Shown: piece after piece, positions 45,883-57,532 of the stretch
Layout: every line of letters begins with the position of its first letter
How positions within the stretch are numbered: the first letter of the stretch is position 1
Assembly (NCBI RefSeq): GCF_003086295.3
Contig: NC_092053.1
Span: 86,923,671-86,987,670, forward strand
Reading direction: 5' to 3'
Source of the DNA: Arachis hypogaea
Taxonomy: Eukaryota > Streptophyta > Magnoliopsida > Fabales > Fabaceae
Length of the DNA stretch: 64,000 bases
Translations under genes and position numbers: made by a program
The notes under the pieces: generated by a model
The model's input: only the letters and a program-made list of their open reading frames with translations
Database searches by the model: none
Told to the model about the DNA's origin: nothing

Positions 45883-47398
45883 GACGTTAAGATTTTTGTC
45901 AGTAAAGAAGTTCATAATAACAGTCGCGTTGTAGATATAGTCTCTAAACCAACAAAAATCCCTTCGTGCAAACGTTTTGGTTGTCACAAGTAACAAACCC
46001 CTTTTAAAATTGATAACCGAGTATTTTAAACCTTGGGTCGTCTTCTCAAGGAACTGCAGGGAAGTATGTTCTTATTATTGGTTATGGAGGTTGTAAAATC
46101 GGGGTTGTGAGTGAAGAGTAGATATGACAAATAATTTAAATGGCAATTAAAATAAATAAATACTGTAAAGCAAACTTTTGGCAAGGTAAGAGAAATTGGA
46201 AGTCCAACTTAGTTATTCCTCTCATCAATAGTGAATGTTGAATCTTAATTCCACTTAGTTAACATTTACTAAAGTAAAGGAAAGTCAAGGGACTAATTAG
46301 TTTGACCTTCGAATCCTATTTATTTCCTAAGAAAAAGTTGGGATTATTGAAGTTCAGTTCAATTAGCAAGATAACGATTATCAATTATGCTGAGTTTAAT
46401 AATGTTGAGTTACTGATTTCTTAACCAAGACCAAAACGGGAAAAAGTAAAATTGTTGGAATAAAAATGTCCTTAGATGGGAAGCATTAATAACTTAAATT
46501 AAAGAGAACAATAGTAAACTGAAATACCTCAAATAATCATTAATTCAAATAATAATCTATAACATGGAATAATTCATAAGCCAATTGGGCAACATTTATA
46601 GATACGAATAAAAGCATTAAAGTAAAAGTAGCATAGAAACATAAATTAAAGTAAATACTAAACCTGGATCGAGAGTCACTCTTAAAAACTAAGAGAAGTC
46701 CTAAATCCTAATCCTAAGAGAGAGAGGAGAGAATCTCCCTCTCAAAACTAAATCTAAATCATGGAAAGTAATAAAAATGCGAGCTCTCCTTTGAATGGAT
46801 GCATTCCCCCACTTTATAGCCTCTAGTCTGTGTGTTCTGTACCTAGATCTGGGCCAAAAGGGCTTCAGAAATCGCTAGGGGCATATTCTGTAAATTCTGA
46901 TACGTGGCCTCTGTCACGCGTCCGCGTGGGTCACGCGGTCACGTCATCTGGAGTTTTCCTTGTGGCGCGGTCGCGTCGGTCACGCGTCCGCATCGAATGC
47001 GCTATGCTCAAGTCAAGCAGCTGCGTCAGTCATGCGGCCGCATCGCTGCTTCTTCGCTCCTGGCACGCGATCGCGTCGTTTATGCGATCGCGTGGATGCT
47101 AGTTTCTTCAAAACTCCGTTTCGCACTTTCCTTCCATTTTTGTACGTTTCCTTTTCCATCCTTTAAGTCATTCTGTCTTAGAAAATTTGAAACTACTCAA
47201 CACACTAATCACGGCATCGAATGGAAATAAAGGTAATTAAAATAATTAATTTTAAACCTTAGGAAACATATTTTTCACGTACATCACATAATAAGGAAGG
47301 AAAAGTAAAACCATGCAATTAATATGAATAAGTGGGTGAAGGATTGAATAAATCATTCAAACTAAGCACAAAATAACTCATGAAATATGGGTTTATCA
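45883..47398 (-). repeat. E6 3' LTR, 1,516 bp
   Basis: The minus strand starts TGATAAACCCATATTTCATG at 47398 and ends ...CAAAAATCTTAACGTCA at 45883. A CTATAAAG box lies at 46819-46812 and CG-rich palindromes at 46910-47095. A truncated sister copy is at 16202-17320. Confidence 0.88.
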
Positions 47399-47412
47399 AC
47401 CTCCCCACATTT
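47399..47412 (-). other. Polypurine tract of E6
   Basis: The minus strand reads AAATGTGGGGAGGT directly before the 3' LTR; N1 has AAGTGTGGGGAGAT at the same place. Confidence 0.8.
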
Positions 47413-49191
47413 AAACAATAGCATGTCCTCATGCTAAATCCAAGGTAAAGAATAAGGTAAGGTTAAAGTGGTGGAATGTTATGCAATGCAACCTATTCTA
47501 AATGCGTCTACCTAAATGAGTCATGCAATTCCAATTTATCCACTCATATATAAAGCTTACATGTAGTCAAATTAATCCGCATTCTCAAGGAGTCATATAT
47601 ATATAGAGCCAACCCTTAAATAATAAAGCATTTTAGCAAATGAGATAGGAAATAAAAATATTGTACAAACTTGCAAAATAATTAGTAAATTAAGCACAGG
47701 TATATGTTGATGAGTTATTAAACCCTCACTGGATTTTGTGTTTACCCTCTAGTCACTCAGTGTTTATTGGGTTTATTTACTCTACTTTTCTTTTTATTCT
47801 TACTTTCTATAACTTTGTTCTTCATCTAACCAATCAACAATTATAGAGTACAGTCATACCAAAAGTCATGAGGTCTTTAATTAAGGTTGTAATGGGGCCA
47901 AGGTAAAGGTAAGGATATATGTATAAGGCCAAGTGAGCTGATAAGTGAATCCCTAATTAGACTAAGATCTCACCTAACATACATATTTAGTAGAACAAGC
48001 TTCTTTACCAATTTTCCCATATTATCCCACTTGTTGTTACATGCTCATGTTTCAATTTTATTTTTATCCCATGTGCATTGCTTTTATTTTGCATTGGGGA
48101 ATTCTTTTGTATCCCCTTTTATTAAATGCTGAAAAATAACTTCTTTTTTTTATTGCACATGGTAATTGAATCACTTTGATTTCTCATGAGTATGCTTCCC
48201 AAATTTTATTTTATTTCTTTTAACTTTTCTACCTTTTGTTTCTATCACCCATGTTCCCAATAGGTTCCCCACATTTTAATCTATTCATTACTTTCTATCT
48301 TAAGCTAACCAATGATTCAACTTGGGATTTTATTTTGTTTTTCTGCTTAAGGCTAGTAGTGTGGTTAAATAGAATAAAAGGGATTTTAAAGGCTCAAGGG
48401 GGGCTAACAAGGGTGATGTGAAAGGTAGGTTATTTTGGGGTAAGTGAGCTAAAATCAAATGATGGCCTCAATCATTCTTTTGGTATGTATCTATATTCTA
48501 TATTCTATATTCTATAATTGGACATATAGATTAAAGCAAAGTAAAGAACATCAGAATAAAAAGAAGCGAAACACACAGGAATGAAATTATGGTTTGAATG
48601 CAACCATACAATTAAGCTCAAGACTCACAGGCTGTGTGTTCTCTAACTCAAGCATCATATATCATTCATATATGTTATGCAGGTTTAGTTTAAAATTCCC
48701 GTTATTCTCATAAAAATATTATTTAGGGTAGCCTTTAAAGTTTTAATGTTCCTCCTTGATGAAATGTTGTCAACTTAACTATATGATGTAATGCTATATA
48801 TACAAGGTTTATGGATTTAAATCTGTTATGTTCAATTTCCTAGCTTGCTTCCTTTTTATATTTCTCAATTTAACTATGCTATCTTATGCTAAAAAGGGTA
48901 AACTATACTAATTAATCCACTAATAAGTCAGAATTGCAAACTAAACTAAATAACTAAAAATATGAACTAAAAATGCAAAATGCAGAAATAGAGTAAAAAT
49001 ACATAAAAGCAGCAATGTATAAGTACTCAGAAAATAATAGTAAAAAGAAAAATACAGAAAAATATCCAAAATAAAAGAAAAAAGAGATGTAGTGGTTCAC
49101 CAAAATAAAACGCCAGAGATGGCGACCTCCCCACACTTAAAATGAAGCATCGTCCCTGATGCTCAGTCAAGCCGGGTGAGAAGGGGTGTCA
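47413..49191 (-). other. E6 3' untranslated region
   Basis: It is noncoding and AT-rich, and shared with N1 and with 2723-5534. Directly after the ORF2 stop it carries a second TTAAGTGTGGGGAGGTC (49142-49126), the same purine tract as at the LTR border, about 1.7 kb upstream of it. Confidence 0.65.
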
Positions 49192-50613
49192 TCACTGGTA
49201 GGGGATGGTAGCTGGAGGCTCTGTGGTGGTGGTGGGCTGAGGGTCTGGCTGCTGTAGAGGCGGTGCTGACTGGATCGGGATCTCCGGATCTGCAGCCTCG
49301 ATCTGATGCATAACCTCCTGATGTGGTGCAGCCTGCTCTGTGCCTACCTACGGATGGGTCTCCTCCTAGGGCTCATCCTCCTCCTCCTCTGATGGCTCTG
49401 ATGGTGTGTCGGGCTCGGAGGGGATGTCACCACCCTGTCGGATCATCAGCTTCAGATGCGAATAGCGTCACTGGCTGCGACGCTCCAATCTCTCATACCG
49501 GCACCGGTTACGGCGCTCCATCTGATCAAGCTGTCGGAATAGGCAGTGCATGAGGCGGTATACGGGCTCAGAGGCAGGTGGAGGTGCAGTGGTGGCAGCA
49601 GGGGCAGCAGGGGCAGCCGTGGATGAAGAGGGTTCAGCAGACGGTGGGGCTGTCTCATCAGTAACAGTGAAGGGTGGTGGTCTGTAGCCCAAAGCTAGGA
49701 AGTTCCTGCTGTGAGGAATGATCTTCCTGCAGTCCGCCGCTGGTGGTCTCTCATCGGCATCCTCCCATGGCACGTCAGCTCGATGGCCTAGCTGTGTAAC
49801 CAGATACGGAAAAGGGAGGGTGCCTCGGATGTGGACCCTGGCCATATAATGCCGGATAAAGCGTAGTAGATAAAGGTCCTTACCCTCCATCACACACCAT
49901 AGGAGGGTGATCATAGCAGCTGGGATCTCCGTCTCATGAGTACTCGGCATCACATAGTTGCTCAAGAACTGGTGCCATAACCGAGCCTCATCATTTAAGT
50001 ACGCCCTCTTGATCCCTCTAGGCATGGTGGTGTCCTGACCCATCTCCCAAGGAACAGTTGGGTCGAGAGCTATCCGTGCCTTCACAGCATCCCAATCAAA
50101 CCTCATCAGGCGCATGTCCTCCTCAGCCTTTTTATAACTATCAGGCTGATCGGACTTGGCTGGGAGCCGGAGAATGTCCTCTATGGCCTCCTCAGTAACC
50201 AAAATCTGCTTTCCTCTCAAGTTCACTGCATCGAGGGTGGTGATGTAGTTGTTGCAGTAGAATTCCCTGACCCAAGATGCATTGACCTCTGTCAGTGTTC
50301 TCTCCAGAAAGAACCAACCTCTTTGCTTGATTTGCTCAGTGGTGTACTGCTGGAGTGCTTTTGGAATCTTCGGAGTTCTCTCTAGGTATAGATTCCTGGA
50401 GTTTGCAAATGCCGGATACTTCAACTCGCATTATCGGTTTGCAAATTTTATTGAATCATTTGCAGGGAGCAGCTGGTCAGCTTTTTCCTGCTGTGTAAAG
50501 TTCTTCTCCCGCCATGAGGAATCATGTATTAGGTCAATGATTGACTGGGATGAATCTCCTCTTTTGCATTTGCCAGTAGCTTTGCCCTTTCCTTTCCTCT
50601 GTGAGGCAGACAT
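49192..50613 (-). pseudogene. E6 ORF2 (four internal stops)
   Basis: One frame of 474 codons runs from ATG 50613-50611 to TGA 49194-49192 with stops at 50433-50431 (TAA), 49470-49468 (TGA), 49368-49366 and 49350-49348 (TAG). It has a basic N-terminus (SQRKGKGKATGKCKRG), a QRGWFFLERTL/VREFYCNNY domain as in the other ORF2 copies, a PTVPWEMG and DEARLWHQFLSNYVMPSTHETE block, MARVHIRGTLPFPYLVTQLG, an Ala/Pro/Ser/Thr linker and an acidic, Pro-rich tail. ATG follows a TTTTTCAGG tract like a 3' splice site. Function unknown; no enzyme motif and no membrane span seen. Confidence 0.75.
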
Positions 50614-51984
50614 CCTGAAAAATGGAAAACCAGGATATATAAAAATAGGAAAGCAAGTAGGCATATAGGCAAAGAAAACACAAAGTGGCATGGGAGAATT
50701 TGAATGAGGTAAACGAGTTAAATAAATGTGCATTAAGGATTGTATAGTAGTTTAAAAGTTTGAAAGGAAGAAGTTACAATCCAAAATGTATCAGAATTCA
50801 AGTTAAATGGAAAAATTGTCATTATGCCATGGTTAGAAAGTTAGAGGAAAGTGAAAAATCATAAAAGATATTTTAAAAGGTTAGTATGGTGAGAATTTGA
50901 AAAAGAAGTCAGTAAATTAAAATTAGTGAGTCAGTAAAAAGTGGGTTAAGGTAAGTGGCATAAAGAAAATATTCCATGTACAAGGATTCACAGGTAGGAA
51001 CTATAGTGACTCATAACCAAACAAGAAAAACAAGTAGATGCTGATTCAAATAGATATAAAGAAAGCAAAATTGGGAATCAAAACATCACAATTGCAGTTT
51101 ATAAACTAGGAAATCAAAAGGATAAGAAAGCATGCCCTAGCAATTATGAAATGGTTTGGTTAAAGCAGTGGAAAACAGAGTTCAAATTGCCAAACCGAAA
51201 TATGAATGAAAACATTTTTATAGAAATTTGGGCAGCATTCCGGCTAAAATTGGATTATCCCGGAAAATAAACAGCAATCAAAGCAGTTCATATGAATTAA
51301 AAAGTCAAGCTGCAGGTACATATATATAATATAAACATGAAAATTCAATGTAAAGAGCAGCAATATACAAGAAATACAGCATACAAACAAGATTACAGCA
51401 ACAGCAGATTTACAAATATGATAAAACAGAAGCAAGAACAGTGTAAATAAACAGACCTAGAGCCACTAACCACAGCCTAGGCTACCTAACAAACTAAAAT
51501 CCACTACAACATGCAAGACTATCTATCCTAATTATGAACAGAAACGAAAAAAAATAAGAAGAACTACGAACGGATAAAAGGGATTGCGTGTTGCGGAACC
51601 TGGAAGGCAGAATAAGGAGAGTAGGCAGGAAGGTGGTTGGGTGGTGGTGATGGTGGCGTCCGGTGGTTGGCGCGGTGGCTGGGGGTGGTGGGCACGGAGG
51701 GGGGGCAGTGGCGGCAGGGGGAAGGAGAAAGTGATGGGGGTAGGGAAAGGGAGGGGGAAAAGGGATGGTGTTGCTGGTTGAAGGGGGGTTGTGGTGGGAC
51801 GGTGGCGGCGGCGTGTGGTGGTGCGGAGGGGGGCAGTGGCGGGGGAGGAGGGAGGAAGAAGAAATAGGAAGAAAGAAGAGGGGGTTGGTTGCGGCTGGGG
51901 GCGAACGGCGGCGGTGGGTGTTCGGCGGTTCCCGCCGGTGGTTGGGGCAGCAGTAATGGTGGCTAGGTGGTGGTGGTTGAGGGT

Positions 51985-52010
51985 TGGGGAGAGAGAGAGA
52001 GAGAGAGAGA
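51985..52010. repeat. GA/CT microsatellite
   Basis: About a dozen GA units on the plus strand. It lies just downstream of the TATA-like box in ORF2 sense, a common place for CT repeats in plant core promoters. Confidence 0.85.
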
Positions 52011-52069
52011 GGGTTCAGGGGGGCGACACGATAATAGGGTTCGCGTGATCTGGGGGGTTATATTTTGAA

Positions 52070-52545
52070 ATCCACGCGGCCGCGTGAAGCACGCGGTCGC
52101 GTGGTGGGGGTGAAAATGGGGGTGACGCGATCGCGTAGGTCGCGCGATCGCGTGAGAGGGGTAGGAGAGGGGATGACGCGATCGCGTGGGTCGCGCGATC
52201 GCGTTGCTGGAATTTATGCTAGACGCACGACTCCAGCGTCGTTTCGGTGCAACTCTTTGCCTCCTTCTAGTGTGTTGTGCAATCCATGTGACGCGATCGC
52301 GTCGCTCACGCGGTCGCGTGGTATTGTTTTTGTGCAAGTGACGCGATCGCATGGGGCATGCGATCGCGTCGGCCAATTTGTGCAAAATGCACAAGGGCCG
52401 CACGATTCCAGCCTAATTTCATGGACATTGGATCTTGACGCTGATCTCCAGGGCACGCGGCCGCGTGGGTGTCGCGGTCGCGTGGATAGTGTTTTCGCAA
52501 TATGACGCAATCGCATGGGGCATGCGGTCGCGTCGTGCATCCCCT
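52070..52545. repeat. CG-rich palindrome cluster (ACGCGATCGCGT type)
   Basis: About fifteen near-perfect palindromes of the form ACGCG(A/G)(T/C)CGCGT occur, most in pairs five or six bases apart (52074-52103, 52122-52154, 52174-52204, 52291-52321, 52339-52369, 52455-52485, 52503-52533). The pairing also occurs in TGATAAACC LTRs. Confidence 0.9.
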
Positions 52546-52602
52546 TTTTTTTATATGTAAGATAGATGCAGAATGCAATGATTAATATGAATGCTATGCA
52601 TG

Positions 52603-54908
52603 TGATACACGGAAAACTTGTCTCTCAACAAATCTCCCTTCGGCAAGTGTACTGAAGTTGTCGTCAAGTAAAAACTCACAATAGAGTGAGGTCGAATCCC
52701 ACAGGGATTGATTGATCAAGCAACTTTAATTAGAAGAATGTTCTAGTTGAGCGAATCCAGAATTTGGGTTGAGAGTTACAGAGAATAAAATGGCGAGAAT
52801 ATAAATAACAGAAAAGTAATTGCTAGAATTAAAGGACTGGAAGTAAATGACTGAAAATAAATTGCAGAATTGTAAATGGGAATGGGGGATTTGCTCATAA
52901 AAGTAAATGGCAGAAATTAAAGAGAATGGGTAAGATCAGAGATAGGGAGTTCATTGGGCTTAGGAGATGTTGTAATTCTCCGGATCAAGTTCATTTTCAT
53001 CTCTTCCTCAATCAATGTACTCATTGATCTCCTTGGCAATCTTAAGTGATTGAATTACAATTTCTTGCAATTCAATCTCTCAAATCTTGATCAATAGCCA
53101 ATTTCTTGGTCAATTGCTCATGAGAAGAGATGAAGTATGGTCACTGATTATACCACATGCATTTCCCAAATCAAGTATTGAGAGGGTTATAGTCACATAC
53201 CCATCCAAACCCAATTTGGTCCAGCATGAGAAAGCATTTCTAGCTTGATCTCTTCATTCCTCTTTCAAAGTTCAAAAGAGATCCAAGTTTGAATAGCTTC
53301 TCTTCCAAGATAACTACTCAATTGGATGAAGATCGAAAGCTTTCAAGTAAAATCAAGAGGAAAGATAGAAGAAGAATAATGAAAATTAGTATTGATCCAT
53401 CAAATTACAACAGAGCTCCCTAACCCAATGAAAGGGGTTTAGTTGTTCATAGCTCTTGAAAATGAAAACAAAGATGGAGAATACATCATAAAACTAGAAA
53501 TTGCAAAGAAAGTAAAATACAGAGAGTAGTTCTCTTTTTCCCCAGCCTCCAAAACTTCTTCTCAATTCAAAGCTACTCCTATATATACTACTCTTCTCAG
53601 CTTCTAGTGTGATTCTTCAAGTCTTGGGCCTTTGGATCTTGAGTTTGAAGCAATTCCTTTCTTTTTTTGGGCTTGGCTTTACTTGCAGAGAGAAAGTGCG
53701 AAGTGGGCGGAGACTTTAGTTCAGGACGTTAGGGTTGTTAATATTTAGTGAGAATATAAGTTCGAGAATGTTAGTGACACTTAACATTCTCACTAACGTT
53801 CCAATGCACCCCTTTGCCTCACGTTAAAACCCACGTTAACTAGGTTAACGTGGCTTTTAACGTTGCCTTGTTAACCTTTGAGAACGTTAGTGACACTCAA
53901 CATTGTCACTAACGTTCCAGTGTGCCCCTTCTTGCTTCACGTTAAAGCCCACGTTAACTAGGTTAACGTGGCTTCTAACGTGGCCCTTGCCATCCTTCGA
54001 GAACGTTAGTGACATTCAACATTGTCACTAACGTTCCAATGTGCCCCTAGGTCTCATGTTAGAGTCCACATTAACTAGGTTAACGTGGCTTCTAACGTGG
54101 CCATCTTTAGCCATCCCAACGTTAGTGACAATGTTGAGTGTCACTAACATTGGCTCACCCTTTATTCCTCATCGTTAGCTTCCACGTTAACCAAGTTAAC
54201 GTGGAAGTTAACGTGATTCTTGGGGGTTGTGTGGTTGCTTCAACGTTAGTGACAATGTTGAGTGTCACTAACGTTGTCGACAACTCTTCATCCCTTACGT
54301 TAGTTCCCACGTTAACCAAGTTAACGTGGGAGTTAACGTGGTACTTTGCACCATAGGCCAACGTTAGTGACAATGTTGAGTGTCACTAACGTTGGCTTCT
54401 CTTCCCCTCTTAACGTTAGAGGCCACGTTAACTAGGTTAACGTGGCTTCTAACGTGGCCACTTATGAGTAATTGCCAACGTTAGTGACAATGTTAAGTGT
54501 CACTAACGTTGGCTCAACTTCTCTTCTCCACGTTAGAGTTCACATTAACTTAGTTAACGTGACTCTCTAACGTGGGCATTGATGGCTTTTTTGAGAGTGT
54601 TATTGGCAATCACTTTTCTCATTAACCTTGCAAGTTACCTCCCCTTTTCTTGCTTTCTTTTGGTCCTGAAATCAAGCAATAAAGTGCATCAAAGCTCTAG
54701 TCCAAGTCATGAGTAATGCAACATAATATTTGTCACTAAACTTATGCAAAATCCTCATGAAATTATGTAAAATGCACAATGTATGCTTGAATCAAGGCAT
54801 AAGTGAATATCTACCCAAAACTAGCTTATTTCCTAAAGAAATGCATGAAACTAGCCTAAAAACAGTAAAGAAAAGGTCAGTGAAACTGGCCAAGATGCCC
54901 TGGCATCA
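52603..54908 (-). repeat. E5 3' LTR, 2,306 bp
   Basis: The minus strand starts TGATGCCAGGGCATCTTGGC at 54908 and ends ...CAAGTTTTCCGTGTATCA at 52603. It contains seven rounds of the 120-bp palindrome array (53760-54580) and a TATATATAGG box near 53586. Confidence 0.95.
53760..54580. repeat. Palindrome array, seven rounds (E5 3' LTR)
   Basis: Modules AACGTTAGTGAC...GTCACTAACGTT alternate with CACGTTAAC...GTTAACGTG at about 120-bp period. The first module of each round starts near 53768, 53882, 54001, 54119, 54241, 54360 and 54477. Confidence 0.93.
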
Positions 54909-56011
54909 CAACACCAAACTTAAAGCTTGCTTGTCCCTAAGAAAGTAGTGGAACAAGAGAATGATGAATGGAATATCTAGAGAAATGAGTCATTCTTGTG
55001 GAAGTTATGTTACTGATTTTATGGTGGTTTCATGCATAGCAATTTAGGTTCATTCCATTACTGGCTTTCAGACCTTTATCATGTCCTAAAACACCCACTT
55101 TGTTTATATCCCATGAGACTTTTATTCATTGATCCTTTTATTGTTATTTCAAGGGTTGTTTGTGTTATTTAGGCTAAGTGCTCTGTAAGGGGGCAACTCT
55201 TTAAGATAAGCTTTCAGCCAACACTCCCGAACCAGTTGGTTCAAGGTGCTAGGTGTTGAGACACCCCTAAGGACTTACTCCCTCAAGCCTATCCCCCATA
55301 CATATACACTATAGGCATTTAGTTTATTTATTTTCTTTTCTTGAGACCTTGGTGTCCAGCACCTCTTTGGGTTACTAAGTGTTCTGTAGTGAAGGTTACT
55401 CTTGATAGTGGACTTTCAGCTGATAATCCCGAGTTAGTTAACCCAAGTTACCAAGTGATAAGGCACCCCTAAGAGCTTATTCATCCAAGTAGATCCCTCA
55501 CACAGGAGCACCACAGACACTTGCCTCAAGATTAAAACCATTGATGCCTAGCCTTATTGCTTACTCTTTTTCTTTTGTTTTTCACTTCCATTGTTCTTTC
55601 CCTTTTCTCTTCTTAGGATCTTGTTATTAACTTAGTCTCATGAGTGTATCCAAAGCAAAGTATTCAGGCCAGATAATTGTCATCCCAGCCTTGTGGTTGA
55701 ACCAACTTAGCTAACTTATGACTACCCCAAAGATTCATGAATGCACTTCCACAATATGAACTCTACTCTGGTCTTTTAAAAATATAATCATTCTCTTCTT
55801 CAATTTGATTTAAAATGGACAAGCTTACAAGTAAATAAGGGAATGATGCAGTGACATTTAAACCAGAAATCATGGACCTATTCAGAAGGAAAACTTAAAA
55901 GACAGAATTTTAAAAAGTTTAAACATAACATGGAAGCAGGTTCTATTTCATACAAGATCTTCCTTATTTAAAGCATAGAAAACAATGGACTAAAAAGAAC
56001 TCCACCACCTT
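54909..56011 (-). other. E5 polypurine tract and 3' untranslated region
   Basis: The minus strand reads TTTAAGTTTGGTGTTG (54924-54909) directly before the LTR. The remainder is noncoding and close to 27766-28875 of E3, with the inverted-complement block near 55160-55560. Confidence 0.7.
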
Positions 56012-57532
56012 TCATTCATGTGGATGTCCATGCTCCCATCCTTGTTTGTCCTCATTGTGTCTCTCTTGAGTGCTTGTACTTCCACTTCCCTTGCCTTTTC
56101 CAAGCAGCTTCCTCCAGAAACCACTATCTTCCATCTTCTTCTTGAGTGTCTCCTTTTGCTGTTTCACTTTCCTCTCTTCTTGTTCTACAAATTCTTTTTG
56201 GACCTCATCATATGTAGGGATGGCATAGTGTAGCTGATGCATATTACTGGTCATGTAGTTCAACTCGACCTGAGTGTTTACATAGAACTCCTCCCTATGT
56301 AGTTGCCTTCCTTCATTGAGTACACTGAACTCATTGAAAGTTTTCATTTGGGCTATCTACCGCTGGTTGAGTTCTTGCAAGTGCTTCTCTTGAATCTCTT
56401 GTCTCTCATTTACTTGGTTGATGGCTTGAGTGAGCTGGGAGTATTGTTCCTGCTGCTACTCCATTTGTTGTTTTTGCCATGCTTCCTGTTGGCTCAGCCG
56501 GTTCAGTATTTGCTCTTGTCCTTCCATATGTCTCTGTCCCAAATCTTCAATGGCTCTTAGAAGGTGAGTCATATTCAAGTTGGCTGGGTCATGATGCTCT
56601 TCTTGTTGATATTCTTCCTGATGATATTCCTCTTGATGAGCTTCTCCCTGGGCCCTTTGCCTTCCTATATGTGGCCTTCTTAGTTGCTGAGCCGGTGTGG
56701 TATAGACCATTCGCTCGAGTGTGACTGGCCTCCCTGGGTTCACCCAGTCTGGGCTGCTGTCCTCAAATATTACCTTGGCCTTGTTGCACAAGCGGAGAAT
56801 GGTGCTGGGGTACCAAAGTCTGGCACCTGAGTCAGCTTTCTCAGCTGACTCTTGAATCCCTTCGGCAATGAGCTCATGCACTTTGATTTCCCCACCTTGT
56901 ACTAAGTATTGTACCATAGTGGCTCGATTGATGTTGACCTCTGAATTATTAACAGCTGGTAGGATGGACCTCCTTACAAGCTCAAACCATCCTTTGGCTT
57001 CAGGGTGAAGGTCTCCCCTTTTTATGAATTTTGGTCTCCCATCTGAGTACATCTCCCAGTCAGCGGCTATGACACAGATATCTGATGCTATTTCTGAGAG
57101 CTCATCCTTATCGGGGCTTCTACTTATCCTTGCCTGATAACTCTCCTCATCAAAATGAGGTGATTTCAAGTGAAGATCTCTTGTTATGGCACTTGGGCTG
57201 AAGTCCACCTCCCTTCCTCTCACATAGCTTTTGAAGGTTGGGGCTTTGGTCTTATCCTCTCTAACTGCATTTGCATAGAATTCTTTGATGAGGTTTTCAT
57301 TGATCTTCCCCTCTGGACTGGTGAGCAATTGCCACCCCCTCTGTTCGATTTTTTTCCAAATCTGTGGTGATTCATTGGCATTGATTTGGAAGATTAACTC
57401 TGGCAATATCTTTCTGGCCCTTATCCGCTCAAATTCATGCTCATGAAAGGCAGTCTTGAATCTCTTGTCATCAAAAGGAGCACTCTCCATAGGTTCCTTC
57501 TTCTTTTCCCTCTTTGAGCTTGATGATGCCAT
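56012..57532 (-). pseudogene. E5 ORF2 (two internal stops)
   Basis: One frame of 507 codons starts at ATG 57532-57530 (MASSSSKREKKKEP) and ends at 56012, with TAG at 56458-56456 and 56359-56357. Domain order: KILPELIFQINANESP, QRGWQLLTSPEGK, IKEFYANAV, SYVRGREVDFSPSAITR, DLHPEAKGWFELVRRSILP, SEVNINRATMVQYLV, GARLWYPSTILRLCNKAK, then a Gln/Glu/His-rich segment, ANLNMTHLLRAIEDLG and a long coiled-coil-like Gln-rich tail with a basic GKGKGSGSTST end. This is the most complete copy of the N-terminal domain in the window. Function unknown; from memory it falls in the 'putative plant transposon protein' group. Confidence 0.8.

Larger units (their letters stand above)
50614..52597 (-). promoter_or_regulatory. 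E6 upstream region of ORF2: palindromes, TATA-like box, leader, intron-like part
   Basis: Reading the minus strand: paired CG-rich palindromes (52560-52070), an AAAATATAAC box (52066-52057), a CT repeat (52010-51985), a C-rich CCACC/GCCGCC leader (51960-51600) like the 5' untranslated region of plant genes, then about 950 bases of T-rich sequence ending TTTTCCATTTTTCAG at 50615. The frames on the plus strand (51584-52048, 52065-52505) are read through low-complexity sequence. A spliced ORF2 leader is inferred. Confidence 0.5.

Noticed and set aside
51584..52505. Several plus-strand Gly/Arg-rich ORFs
   Set aside because: They are read through the G-rich tract and the CG palindromes of the E6 leader, antisense to ORF2.
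54138..54373. Paired ORFs of 72 codons on both strands in E5 LTRs
   Set aside because: Both are read through the palindrome array, which is why they mirror each other and recur at 63155-63390.
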